Shown here: positions 44,352-53,441 of the stretch, one piece after another | Position numbering within the stretch: the first letter of the stretch is position 1 | How the letters are laid out: every line of letters starts with the position of its first letter | Assembly (NCBI GenBank): GCA_018970205.1 | Contig: JAGWWW010000001.1 | Span: 1 to 64,000, forward strand | Origin: Actinomycetales bacterium | GTDB taxonomy: Bacteria > Actinomycetota > Actinomycetes > S36-B12 > UBA5976 | DNA: 64,000 nucleotides | Direction: 5' to 3' | Position numbers and translations under genes: made by a program | The notes under the pieces: model-generated | Database searches by the model: none | The model's input: only the letters and a program-made list of their open reading frames with translations | What the model was told of the DNA's origin: nothing

Positions 44352-44450
44352 ACCGGCGCTGCGGTGTCACGCAGCCCCGATAATGCTTGTCCGGTGTCGA
44401 TGTGCAGTCTGCAGTCGCCCACGCGCAGTAGACCGGCGCTGCGTTGTCAC
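44305..44450 (+). repeat. Direct duplication of the apt 3' end (66 bp, 80 bp apart)
   Basis: Copy 1 (44305-44370) covers the last 15 codons, the stop and 19 bp of apt. Copy 2 (44385-44450) lies behind a 14-bp spacer and differs at 3 of 66 positions. Copy 2 has no start and is not expressed as part of a gene that I can see. Confidence 0.95.
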
Positions 44451-44659
44451 ACTGCCGCGACCCTTGTCTGAGGTGAGGGCTCTGCGCCGTCGTGTGCTCC
44501 CATCGGGCAGGCGCCTACTTCGGCGCGGTTCCGCCACCGGCGTGAGCCGTTGTGATCCGCGGTGGTCACTCGTGCAGCGGCTGGGCTTGCGACGTTGCGG
44601 CTACCGCGAGCGCATCGGGGTCACTGAGGCGCCGAATCCGCGCAGGTAGCCTTCACGCC
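44352..44659 (+). other. Intergenic region between apt and the Old Yellow Enzyme gene, 308 bp
   Basis: It holds the second copy of the apt 3' end and, at its right end, the -10 element of the next gene. Nothing else is recognisable. Confidence 0.5.
44647..44652 (+). promoter_or_regulatory. -10 element, leaderless start of the Old Yellow Enzyme gene
   Basis: TAGCCT, 7 nt before ATG 44660. Confidence 0.55.
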
Positions 44660-45715
44660 ATGGTCGCCACACATGTGTTCTCCCCGCTGTCGATCCGGTC
44701 GGTGACGTTCCGCAACCGCCTATGGGTCTCGCCCATGTGCATGTACTCCTGCACCGACGGTTTCGCCAATGAGTTCCACCGCGTACACACCGGCCAGTAC
44801 GCACTCGGGGGCGCCGGCTTGGTCATGATGGAGGCTACGGGCGTTGTGCCCGAGGGACGGATCACCGCCGACTGCATGGGTCTGTGGTCGGATGCTCATG
44901 CAGAGTCGCTGGCCCCCGCGGTGGCATTCGCGCAGACCCAGGGTGCGCGAGTCGGAATCCAACTCGCGCATGCGGGGCGCAAGGCCTCCGCGAACGCTCC
45001 ACATCGCGGCCCAGGCTTCGTGTCCGCCGCCGACGGCGGCTGGACACCGCTTGGGCCGACCGAGGAGCCCTTCCGCGGCCTGGCCGGCCCGCGTGCGGCC
45101 ACGGCTGCCGACCTAGAAGCGGTCGTAGCCGGATTCGCGGCTGCCGCGCGGCGAGCCGTCTCGGCAGGATTCGACGTGATCGAGGTCCACGGCGCACACG
45201 GCTACTTGCTGCACCAATTCGCGAGCCCGCTGGTGAACACGCGCACCGACGCGTGGGGTGGCGCCGGTCGAACCAAACTGGCCTTGGACGTCGCTGACGC
45301 AGTTCGGTCGGCCATCCCCGACTCGATGCCGCTGTTCTACCGGGTCAGCGCCACGGACTGGGTCGACGGTGGTTGGTCGGTCGACGACACGGTGGAGTTG
45401 TCGGTTGCACTGCGCGCGCACGGTGTCGACCTCATCGATGTCTCATCCGGCGGAGCGGTGCCGGATGCTGCGATACCGGTCGCGCCGGGGTACCAGGTTC
45501 CGTTGGCGAAGCAGGTACGCGAGCGTGCCGGCGTGCTGACCAGTGCGGTAGGGCTCATCGACGAGGCAGCAGCTGCCGAGCAGGTGCTCGCCAGCGGCGC
45601 GGCCGACGCGGTGATGATGGGTCGCCGCTGGCTGCGCGACCCTTACTCAGGCGTTCATTTCGCCGACGCGCTTGGCGTCGATGCGCCCTGGCCGAGGCAG
45701 TACGCGCGGCGATGA
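44660..45715 (+). CDS. NADH:flavin oxidoreductase, Old Yellow Enzyme family (YqjM/NamA type)
   Basis: The 351-residue FMN barrel reduces activated C=C bonds with NAD(P)H. It belongs to the YqjM-like branch: N-R-L-W-V-S-P-M-C-M-Y-S near residue 25 (Cys tuning the flavin), Q-L-A-H-A-G-R-K-A, H-G-A-H-G-Y-L-L-H-Q-F, R-V-S-A-T-D-W and the FMN phosphate loop with M-M-G-R-R-W-L-R-D-P-Y. The substrate in the cell is unknown; homologues act in oxidative-stress response and xenobiotic reduction. ATG 44660 is supported by TAGCCT at 7 nt and by homology. Upstream in-frame codons are unrelated. Confidence 0.92.
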   Translation: MVATHVFSPLSIRSVTFRNRLWVSPMCMYSCTDGFANEFHRVHTGQYALGGAGLVMMEATGVVPEGRITADCMGLWSDAHAESLAPAVAFAQTQGARVGIQLAHAGRKASANAPHRGPGFVSAADGGWTPLGPTEEPFRGLAGPRAATAADLEAVVAGFAAAARRAVSAGFDVIEVHGAHGYLLHQFASPLVNTRTDAWGGAGRTKLALDVADAVRSAIPDSMPLFYRVSATDWVDGGWSVDDTVELSVALRAHGVDLIDVSSGGAVPDAAIPVAPGYQVPLAKQVRERAGVLTSAVGLIDEAAAAEQVLASGAADAVMMGRRWLRDPYSGVHFADALGVDAPWPRQYARR

Positions 45716-45775
45716 CGCCGCGACGCGCGCGGCAGGGATAAGCCCGCACGTCGCCGCGGCGAGGTCTTGCAGTTC

Positions 45776-48700
45776 TTACTTAGTCAACTTGAGCTTGGCT
45801 TGGGACGAAGCTCCCAGCCCGGCGGAGTTCACCGCTCGCAGTTGGACGTAGAGCGTCACACCTTTGGCCCACTTGCCCTTGATGAGCTTGGTCGACTGGT
45901 TCAGCGCCGCCCACGCGACCCACTTCTTTCCGTCGGTTGACGTGCGTACCTCGTAGCGAGTGATCGCTGCGCCATTCGCGACGGCCGCTGCGTAGGCCAA
46001 CTTCACTTGGCCGGCCGCTGTGTTCGTCAGTTTCAACCCACCTGGCGCCGCAGGGGGCTTCGCTGGCGACACTGGCGTGCCCATCGCGCTCAGCGAAGGC
46101 TGTGAGGCGCCCAAACTGTTGCTCGCGGTGACGGTGATGGTGTATGCCGTGCCGTTGGTCAGGCCAACGATGGTGCACGTGTTCTGGCCGGTGGCCGTGC
46201 ACGAGGCTCCACCCGGTGTCGCCGTGGCGGTGTACGCGGTGATGGGCAGACCGCCACTGTCGGTTGGGCTATCCCAAGCGACTGCCACCTGAGCGTTGCC
46301 AACCGTCACTTTGACGTTCATAGGCGGTGTTGGCAGCGTGGCAGGCATGGAAGCAACCGGGGCTGCGGCTGGGGATGCGCCGACCTCGTTGGCAGCGGTC
46401 ACCGTGACTGTGTAGGTGATTCCGTTGGTGAGGCCGGTGATGCTGCACGACATGCTCGTCGAGGTACACGTGAATCCGCCCGGGTCAGCCATTGCCGTGA
46501 CCGTCACGGGCAAGCCGCCGGAGTCACCGAGGGACCAGAAGACCGCCAACTGGCGATCTCCCGGGGACACGACGATGTTGTTCGGCGTCGCTGGAGGGCC
46601 TGCGGGCATCGCGCTGATGACATCAGAGTACGTGGAGCAGCCCAGGAAGTTGCGCGCGCAGACGCGGAACGAGTAGGAGATGCCGTTGGTCAGCCCGGTA
46701 ATGACGCAGGTCGCCTCCGTCGTTGAGCAAGGGTCGCCAGTGGGCAAGGACTCGACGGTGAAGCCTTCAACGGGGAAGCCGCCGTTATCCAACGGAGCGC
46801 CCCATGAAAGTTGTACCTGCTTATCCCCACGGACAGCCACGACGTTCACCGGAGGTGTGGTCACAGTGCCGGGTGCGAGGTCCGGCGCTGTTGCCGACGG
46901 GCCAGACCCCAATACGTTCGTCGCAGTCACACTCACTGTGTAGACAACACCGTTCGTCAGACCGGTGAGCACACAGGTTGTCGACGCCGTCGGGCCGCAT
47001 GAGGCGTTGCCGGGCACTGCGGAGACCGAGTACGTCTGGACCGCGAATCCACCGTCGTCAGTCGGGGCGCTCCATGACACTCGCAGCTCACGCGACCCGC
47101 GGGTCAACTGAACGGATGTGGGCGCGTCGGGGGGCGTGCCGGGTGCGAGGGACGTGGCAGACGACGCCGCCGAGGAGTCGATGACATTCGTTGCCTTGAC
47201 GGTCACTTGGTACGTCTGGCCGTTGGTCAGGCCCGAGATCACACACGAAAGTTCAGTCGTCGTACAAGTGGCGCCACCAGGAGCCGCAGTTGCGACGTAG
47301 CCCGTAACAGGGAACCCGCCGTTGTTCACGGGAGTGGCCCAACGCACCTCGAGCGAACGCTTGCCGCGGACGAGTTGGACGTTCACCGGCGCCGAGGGGG
47401 CGCCTCCGGGAGCCATGCTCGGAAGACGGTTCAGAGCCGCGTTGTCAGACTCTGAAACTGTCGAGCCGCTCAATGACTGGCCCCAACACACGAGCGACTG
47501 CACCACAGTGAGGGCACATGTGAATCCATCGCCAGCGGCAATGTAAGAAACAGGCTGCAAGTCAGCCGGCGGCGACAAAGCCTGCGTGGACGCGTCACCC
47601 CAACAGACGACGCCGCCGCTGGTGTTCACGGCGCAGACGTGGTTGGCCCCGGCTGCGATGCTCGCCACCTCGCCAAGGCCAGCGGGCACGGCCGTCTGGC
47701 CAAGGTTGTTCGCTCCCCAGCATGCGACTTCGCGTGTCACGGACAATGCACACATGAACCCTTGGCCTGCGACCAACGAGGCTGTCGGTGCCATGGTTTG
47801 CGGCGCGTTGCTGACCACGCCGTTGCTGTCCTGGCCCCAGCAGCGGATCGCGCCGTCGGCGGTGCTGACGCACGTTGCGTTGCGACCGGCGACTGCGTGG
47901 GTGACCAGGCCGATGTCCGCCGGCACATTGAGTTCTCCGGATGCGTTGCTTCCCCAACAGCGCAGTCGCTGATCCTTGGTCACGGCGCATGCGTGTCCGT
48001 AGCCTGTCGAGACCTCGGCGGCCGTGGTGAGGGTGACGGGGACGTTCGAGGACACGGCCGTGTTGGGCCCGTAGCAGAGGACTTTGCGCGCCGACGTGAT
48101 CGCGCAGCCGTAGTTCTGCCCGGTCGCGATGGTGACGTATGCCGCCGCCGTCGGTGTCAGGCGCGGGTTACCCCAGCATGTGCCGGAGCTGTCGGCTTTG
48201 ATCGCGCAGATGGTGCCGGCGCCAACGCCGATGAGGGGCTCGCCCCCCATGCCGGCCGCCGGGCTGTTCCCTATCTCGTTCTTCGCAACGACCGTGAAGG
48301 TGTAGACCTGCCCGTTGGTCAGGCCTGTAACGGTGCAGTTCAACCCCGATGTCTGGCACACGGCCCGGCCCGGTTTTGAGTACACGGTGTACGAAGTCAC
48401 GTCAAAGCCGCCGGTGTCGGTCGGGGGACTCCAACTGACGACCACTTCACCGTTGCGTCGCAATACCTTGACGCTCAGAGGCGGCTTCGGCACGGTTCCA
48501 GGGGTGGCTGCGACTTGGTCGGAAGCAGGGGAGTCGCCGATGGCATTCGTCGCCACCACGGTGACGAGGTATGTGCCGCCGTTGTCAAGGCCCGATACGG
48601 AGCAGTCACGCTGGCTCGTGGTGCACGTCACCCCGGCTGGTTGGACCGTGGCGGTGTAGGTCATGGTCAGCCCGCCGTCGTCCGCAGGCGGGCTCCACGA

Positions 48701-50464
48701 GATGTGGATACTTCCGTCGCCGGATTTCGTCACAACGCTCGCGGGCGCCGAGGGGGCCGTCGCTGGCCGGATTTCCCCGGACGGCGAGGACTTGGGCGAG
48801 AGTCCGTTGATGTTCCGGGCTTCGACGACGAATGTGTAGACGTTGGTGTTGAACAAACCGGTGACGGTGCAGGCCAGTGCTCCTGTGGTGGTGCACTGAG
48901 CCCCTCCCGGCGAGGCGGTGACGATGTAGCCGGAGATGGGCGACCCGCCGTCAGACGCCGGGGCGGTCCACGTCACCTCGATAGACCTGACCGCGCGCTT
49001 CACTGAGACTTTGGATGGTGCGCTCGGGGCGGTGCTGACACCCCTGTCCCAGATGTCTTGGGTAAGAATGTCGACCTTGGAATAGGCACTGGTGGTACCG
49101 ACGTAGTAGGCCTTCTGCGGGTCGATGTACGCGGGTCCGGTGCACGTGACTCCGCTGTCGCTACCGCACATCAGGTCTTTGGCGTCGGGCACATGCTTGA
49201 CCCCGACAGTGTGCAGGATCTCGTGCGCGAGCACCGTGCTGATGTATTCCACCCCGGCGGGAGCCAGCTTGGCGCAGCCTGCGGATGCGATTGGGGCGAT
49301 GACAACCGCGGGCGCAGGGTCGGACCACGAGTCGCGGCTGTAGCCGCAGTAGGACTGGGCGCCCGAGGACTCGACGAAGAAGGCGAGCACCTTCTTCTGG
49401 CTTCCCGTGGCGATGGCGGGGTCGGCGAATTCCTGCTTGAGCAGTTTGTCAGCATCGGCGTTGGCGCTGAAGAGTTGTGCGGTCGAGTACTTGGACTTCA
49501 TGTAGGTGACATCGTTTTGCAGGTTGGTGTCCAAGTCCAGGCGCAGCTTCTTGCCGATGGCGGTGTTCATTAGCGTCTGGACTTGCTGCAGCCAGGCGTC
49601 CATCTCGCCCGTGATGTCGCGCCGGTTGTCAGTGCCGTCAGAGGGCTGCACGTAGACCGCGTGGATGACCGGGCCACTGACCGCATCCGGGTCGTCTGCT
49701 TGGCGGCGGGTTCGTGACTTGAGCACGCGGACCATCGCGGTGACGAGCTGCTGGCCAGTGGAGGTCTGGGCCGCGAACTCAACCCATGCGGTCACCGAGC
49801 CGGTGCTGGCGCTGGGCACTGGGGCGGTGAACGTCGTGCTCACCCCGTACGCGCTATTCGCGCCGGAGCCCGGCCAGGTCTTGTCTGATGTGGGCGCCAC
49901 GCTGGCGTTTGTTGCCAACGTCGAGGCGGCGCCGGTGCTGAGGAGGATGCGCCTCAAAGTGTAGGTCGGACTTGCGCTGAAGCAGCTCTTGCGAGCAAGC
50001 GCTGTCACTGTCACAACGGCCCCGGACGCGGCATCGGCTATCGCTCCCGCTGGTGCCGTGGGAGAGCTGACAGTGATGCTGATGCAGTCGTTTGCGTTGC
50101 CGCTGGCATAGAGGCTCCCGGCGAAGTGCGGTAGCTCAGCGGTCGGTTGTGCAGCGGCTGCGATGCCGGCGGCAGGCGTCTTGGTGCGCGGCGCACTGGC
50201 ACTCGGCCGTGCCGTGGAGGTAGGCACTGTGATTGCCGTGCGGGCGCTCGTTGCCATGCCGTCAGCCACGCCCGGGCGTCCTGAGGTTGGCACAGCGGCG
50301 GCAGGAGCCTGAGCTACGTCCGCGTCGGCGCGAGAACTGCTCGCTGCCGGATGCTGGGGTACTTGCTCAGCGGATACCGGTGCCGGCGCTTCGGTCACTG
50401 TTGACAGCGCGAGGCACGCGGCCGCGCAGACGAACAGCCGGGTGGGCATAACTGTGATGCCCAT
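45776..50464 (-). CDS. Large secreted metzincin-type protease with FN3 and RCC1-like repeats
   Basis: The 1,562-residue secreted protein has a signal peptide (P-T-R-L-F-V-C-A-A-A-C-L-A-L), a Ser/Pro/Thr-rich linker and a beta domain. A protease domain follows at about residues 260-480, with the zinc motif H-E-I-L-H-T-V-G-V-K-H (His414-His424, HExxHxxGxxH) and a following D-L-M-C that may be the Met-turn. Then come three FN3 domains, about seven RCC1-like repeats ending in C-W-G (about 780-1070), and six more FN3 domains. Each FN3 carries a conserved Cys pair and T-G-L-T-N-G. ATG 50464 follows ggaggt. No sortase motif is seen at the C-terminus (K-L-K-L-T-K). The target is unknown; a surface adhesin or protease is likely. 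Confidence 0.8.
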   Translation of the reverse strand: MGITVMPTRLFVCAAACLALSTVTEAPAPVSAEQVPQHPAASSSRADADVAQAPAAAVPTSGRPGVADGMATSARTAITVPTSTARPSASAPRTKTPAAGIAAAAQPTAELPHFAGSLYASGNANDCISITVSSPTAPAGAIADAASGAVVTVTALARKSCFSASPTYTLRRILLSTGAASTLATNASVAPTSDKTWPGSGANSAYGVSTTFTAPVPSASTGSVTAWVEFAAQTSTGQQLVTAMVRVLKSRTRRQADDPDAVSGPVIHAVYVQPSDGTDNRRDITGEMDAWLQQVQTLMNTAIGKKLRLDLDTNLQNDVTYMKSKYSTAQLFSANADADKLLKQEFADPAIATGSQKKVLAFFVESSGAQSYCGYSRDSWSDPAPAVVIAPIASAGCAKLAPAGVEYISTVLAHEILHTVGVKHVPDAKDLMCGSDSGVTCTGPAYIDPQKAYYVGTTSAYSKVDILTQDIWDRGVSTAPSAPSKVSVKRAVRSIEVTWTAPASDGGSPISGYIVTASPGGAQCTTTGALACTVTGLFNTNVYTFVVEARNINGLSPKSSPSGEIRPATAPSAPASVVTKSGDGSIHISWSPPADDGGLTMTYTATVQPAGVTCTTSQRDCSVSGLDNGGTYLVTVVATNAIGDSPASDQVAATPGTVPKPPLSVKVLRRNGEVVVSWSPPTDTGGFDVTSYTVYSKPGRAVCQTSGLNCTVTGLTNGQVYTFTVVAKNEIGNSPAAGMGGEPLIGVGAGTICAIKADSSGTCWGNPRLTPTAAAYVTIATGQNYGCAITSARKVLCYGPNTAVSSNVPVTLTTAAEVSTGYGHACAVTKDQRLRCWGSNASGELNVPADIGLVTHAVAGRNATCVSTADGAIRCWGQDSNGVVSNAPQTMAPTASLVAGQGFMCALSVTREVACWGANNLGQTAVPAGLGEVASIAAGANHVCAVNTSGGVVCWGDASTQALSPPADLQPVSYIAAGDGFTCALTVVQSLVCWGQSLSGSTVSESDNAALNRLPSMAPGGAPSAPVNVQLVRGKRSLEVRWATPVNNGGFPVTGYVATAAPGGATCTTTELSCVISGLTNGQTYQVTVKATNVIDSSAASSATSLAPGTPPDAPTSVQLTRGSRELRVSWSAPTDDGGFAVQTYSVSAVPGNASCGPTASTTCVLTGLTNGVVYTVSVTATNVLGSGPSATAPDLAPGTVTTPPVNVVAVRGDKQVQLSWGAPLDNGGFPVEGFTVESLPTGDPCSTTEATCVITGLTNGISYSFRVCARNFLGCSTYSDVISAMPAGPPATPNNIVVSPGDRQLAVFWSLGDSGGLPVTVTAMADPGGFTCTSTSMSCSITGLTNGITYTVTVTAANEVGASPAAAPVASMPATLPTPPMNVKVTVGNAQVAVAWDSPTDSGGLPITAYTATATPGGASCTATGQNTCTIVGLTNGTAYTITVTASNSLGASQPSLSAMGTPVSPAKPPAAPGGLKLTNTAAGQVKLAYAAAVANGAAITRYEVRTSTDGKKWVAWAALNQSTKLIKGKWAKGVTLYVQLRAVNSAGLGASSQAKLKLTK

Positions 50465-50781
50465 GGCACCTCCAATGGGGCCGGTCAGCAGTTGACCGGT
50501 GGTCAAAATGGTGTGGCTAAGCGTAACTATGCCTGTCTCGGTGCGGGCAGTGGCGCGGGCGTTCTAAAGGAATTCACCGGGTCCGCCCCCGGCGCACCGT
50601 AGGCTCGGTACCCCTGTGAGCGGTCCGCGAGGGACCGAGCGGCACGGCTCGGGCGAGCCAGCTGCTCGGGACCGGTGGCCGTCGAGGTGCTGACCAGCGC
50701 ATCTGACGCGAGCCACCGCGCTGCCTGGCGTGGCACCGCGGCCGATGCGGCCGGTGGCCCACCCCGGCCACGGATAGGACG
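50465..50781. other. Intergenic region upstream of the metzincin gene, 317 bp
   Basis: Near the gene it holds the palindrome at 50492-50506 and an AT-richer patch (about 50500-50530) that probably carries the promoter. The rest is GC-rich with short inverted repeats around 50617-50665. No gene is visible. Confidence 0.4.
50492..50506 (-). promoter_or_regulatory. Palindrome TTGACC-GGT-GGTCAA upstream of the metzincin gene
   Basis: Perfect 6-bp arms, 28 bp before ATG 50464. A further half-site (ggtca) lies at 50483-50487. It could be an operator. Confidence 0.4.
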
Positions 50782-51753
50782 TCAGCGCGTCTGGCCCTCG
50801 TACAGCCGTCGGACAATCGACTCGATGGTCGGCTCCTCGATAGCGAGGTCGCGCACCTCAGCCCGGGCGCTCACCGCTGCCAGGACTTCCGCCGCGGTGG
50901 TGTCCGAGGGGGAGAACGCGAAGGTCTGCCGGACCCCGGTCTGGTCGCAGCCCACGACGCGCGCCGTCGGAATGTCGGTGATGGGCGCGTGCGGCTGAGC
51001 AAGGTCGACGACGAGGATCCGTTCGGTCTGGACGAGGGCGGCCAGGTCGGCGAGGGCGCCGTCATGCACGCAGCGGCCCCTGTCGACGACGATGACCCGC
51101 TCGCACAGCCGCTCGATGTCGCCCATGTCATGGGTGGTCAGCAGCAGCGTGGTGCCGTGGTCCGTGCGCTCGCTTGCGAGGAACTGCCGAAGCCGCTCCT
51201 TGCTGACCACGTCCAAACCGATGGTCGGCTCGTCGAGGATGACGATGCGCGGCCGGTGCAGCAACGCCGCGGCGACCTCTGCGCGCATCCGTTGCCCGAG
51301 CGAGAGTTGACGGACCGGCGCGTTGAGGAACTCCCCGAGTTGCAGCCGTTCAGATAGTTCGCTGAGTCGATCCGACGATTGCTTCGGCGCGAGCCGGTGG
51401 ATGGCCGCGAGGATCTCGAATGAGTCGCGCAGCGGCAGGTCCCACCACAGCTGAGACCTCTGACCGAAGACCACGCCGATGTGCCGAGCCAGTTCCTTGC
51501 GTTGCCGCACCGGGTCGAGCCCGCACACGCGCACGCTTCCGGCGGTGGGGGTCAAGATCCCGGTCAGCATCTTGATGGTGGTGGATTTCCCGGCGCCGTT
51601 CGCGCCGATGTAGCCGATGGACTCACCAGGCTCGATGCGCAGGGTGAGTCCATCCACCGCAGTGACCGTCTCCCGTGCGCGGGACCTTCCTCGGCCGGTG
51701 GTGCGCGCGAACCGGCGTGTGAGGCCGTGCGTGCTGATGATGGGTTCGGTCAT
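50782..51753 (-). CDS. ABC transporter ATP-binding protein (COG4586 type)
   Basis: The 323-residue ATPase has Walker A G-A-N-G-A-G-K-S-T, the Q loop in V-V-F-G-Q-R-S-Q-L-W-W-D, the signature L-S-L-G-Q-R-M-R, Walker B I-V-I-L-D-E-P and the switch His in L-T-T-H-D-M. The W-W-D-L-P segment after the Q loop and the 90-residue C-terminal domain are typical of the ATPases paired with PF06182-type permeases. ATG 51753 overlaps the stop of the permease gene by 4 bases. The three genes 53403-50782 form one operon for an exporter of unknown substrate. Confidence 0.92.
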   Translation of the reverse strand: MTEPIISTHGLTRRFARTTGRGRSRARETVTAVDGLTLRIEPGESIGYIGANGAGKSTTIKMLTGILTPTAGSVRVCGLDPVRQRKELARHIGVVFGQRSQLWWDLPLRDSFEILAAIHRLAPKQSSDRLSELSERLQLGEFLNAPVRQLSLGQRMRAEVAAALLHRPRIVILDEPTIGLDVVSKERLRQFLASERTDHGTTLLLTTHDMGDIERLCERVIVVDRGRCVHDGALADLAALVQTERILVVDLAQPHAPITDIPTARVVGCDQTGVRQTFAFSPSDTTAAEVLAAVSARAEVRDLAIEEPTIESIVRRLYEGQTR

Positions 51754-52598
51754 GACCCCGCTCCTGTGTAGTGACGGATACCGAGCCGCCACAGGCCGAC
51801 GGCGCCTGCCCAGGCGACAGCGGCCATGACAGGGGTGAGCAGCCCGAGCCACGCAGGCAGGCCGACCGGCCCGGGCAGGCCGAAGATGACGAGTGCGGGC
51901 AGGTAAGCGGTGAATGTCGCTGGGGCGACGAAAGTGAAGAAGGTGCGCACCACGCGTTGGTACAGCGAGGCGGGGTAACTGGCGACGTATGCGCCCCCGT
52001 AGGTGAAGGCGTTGGTCACCTCGGCGCCGTCGACCAACCAGAACTGCAGGGCGGCGGCGGTCACGAACAGCGCCGCGAAGATTGCGGTGCCGAAGACGGG
52101 GACGGTGATGAGCGCCCATACGCGCACGGGCGTCCACTCGATGTCGAGGTGGGCCACGGCTACGACGAGCACAGCCACGGCGCCGAGGGTGCGTGTGATG
52201 CGCTTGGGGGAGACGTCGCTGGTGATGAGTTGCCCGAGCACCGACGCCGGCCTTAGCAGGAACGCGTCGAGGGTGCCCGCGCGGATGTAGCGCGGCAAGG
52301 TGTCCACATGCCCGACGACGAGGTCAGCGAGGGAGAACGCGATGTTCGCGAAGGCGAAGACCACGGCCGTCTGGGCGAAGGACAGGCCGCCGAGGGCCTT
52401 CACGTTGGCGAAGATGACCCAGAGCTCAGTGAACTCCAGCAGCGCGATGCCGAGGTTGCCGAGCAGGTCCACCGCGAAGGACGTGCGGTAGGTCATCTGT
52501 GCGCGCAGCCGCGACGTGAGCAGCGTGACCCAGACTCGGTGAGCCGCAAGGCGCTGCGCGGGCGGCGCGGCCCGCGCGCCGGAGTCTGTCTCAGCCAC
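51750..52598 (-). CDS. ABC-2 type permease (PF06182-like), second subunit
   Basis: The 282-residue protein has six membrane helices. It has the family segment Y-I-R-A-G-T-L-D-A-F-L-L-R-P-A-S followed by D-V-S-P-K-R-I-T-R-T, which lies on the inside and likely contacts the ATPase. The first 25 residues are a hydrophilic lead. It overlaps the first permease gene by 8 bp and the ATPase gene by 4 bp, so the three are translated together. Confidence 0.88.
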   Translation of the reverse strand: MAETDSGARAAPPAQRLAAHRVWVTLLTSRLRAQMTYRTSFAVDLLGNLGIALLEFTELWVIFANVKALGGLSFAQTAVVFAFANIAFSLADLVVGHVDTLPRYIRAGTLDAFLLRPASVLGQLITSDVSPKRITRTLGAVAVLVVAVAHLDIEWTPVRVWALITVPVFGTAIFAALFVTAAALQFWLVDGAEVTNAFTYGGAYVASYPASLYQRVVRTFFTFVAPATFTAYLPALVIFGLPGPVGLPAWLGLLTPVMAAVAWAGAVGLWRLGIRHYTGAGS

Positions 52599-53403
52599 CT
52601 TGCACCACCAAGACCCGGCTGCCGCGTGCCAGCGCCACCTGGCCCGCCGTCAGCATCGCTAGCAGCCACAGCGACTGCGTGAGCAGCGCGTGCGCCGCCG
52701 CGGCGCCGGAGTACCGGCCGCTGATGAGGTCCACCGGTGTCTGCAGGATGGAAGGGAAGGGGGTGGCGTTGGCCACGGTGCGCAGCCACCCCGGGAACCA
52801 GTGCACCGGGATGAGCAGGCCGCAGAAGATGTTGCTGGCCACGAGATACAGCGTCTGCACCCCGCGGATCTCCATCAGCCAGAACGCGGTCACGTTCATG
52901 AGGAACCGGCACGCGAAGGACACCAGGACACCGAGCACCAGCCCGGCCGCCCCGGCGGCCCAGACCAGCGGTCTCGCGGGGATGTGGACTCCTGTGCTCG
53001 CCCAGCCCACCAGCAGAGGCGGTAGCCCGCGGGGCAGGAACTCGAAGGCTGCGCGGCCGAGGTCGGCGCACAGGTAGGACAACTGCACGTTCACCGGCCG
53101 TGACAGGTCGACCGCGATATCGCCGGAGCGCACCCGGTCGCTCACTTCGTTCCAGACGAAGAGGCTGACCGGGGCGATGAGCGCCTGTGTGAGCCACACG
53201 TAGGTCATTGCGGACTTCGCGTCGTACCCTGCGAGGCGGCCGCCGGCAGAGGCGAGAGCGCCCAGGGTGATGCTGGCCTTGATCGCGCCGAATACGGTGT
53301 TGGTCAATGCTCCGGCAAGGGCTGCGGCCCGGTACGCGCTGTGCCGGCGGAAGCCGCCGCGGATCAACTGCCAGGCGACGGGCCACGGCAGCGCAAGAGA
53401 CAT
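52591..53403 (-). CDS. ABC-2 type permease (PF06182-like), first subunit
   Basis: The 270-residue membrane protein with about six helices is related to the following permease. The cytoplasmic loop has R-S-G-D-I-A-V-D-L-S-R-P-V-N, which corresponds to the R-A-G-T-L-D-A-F-L-L-R-P loop of its partner. The two likely form the transmembrane heterodimer. It starts at ATG 53403 with CATACT 7 nt upstream and opens the operon. Confidence 0.87.
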   Translation of the reverse strand: MSLALPWPVAWQLIRGGFRRHSAYRAAALAGALTNTVFGAIKASITLGALASAGGRLAGYDAKSAMTYVWLTQALIAPVSLFVWNEVSDRVRSGDIAVDLSRPVNVQLSYLCADLGRAAFEFLPRGLPPLLVGWASTGVHIPARPLVWAAGAAGLVLGVLVSFACRFLMNVTAFWLMEIRGVQTLYLVASNIFCGLLIPVHWFPGWLRTVANATPFPSILQTPVDLISGRYSGAAAAHALLTQSLWLLAMLTAGQVALARGSRVLVVQGG

Positions 53404-53410
53404 GACCGGG

Positions 53411-53416
53411 AGTATG
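53411..53416 (-). promoter_or_regulatory. -10 element, leaderless start of the ABC operon
   Basis: CATACT on the minus strand, 7 nt before ATG 53403. Confidence 0.4.
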
Positions 53417-53441
53417 CCGCAGCGCCGGTGACGTCTAGCGG

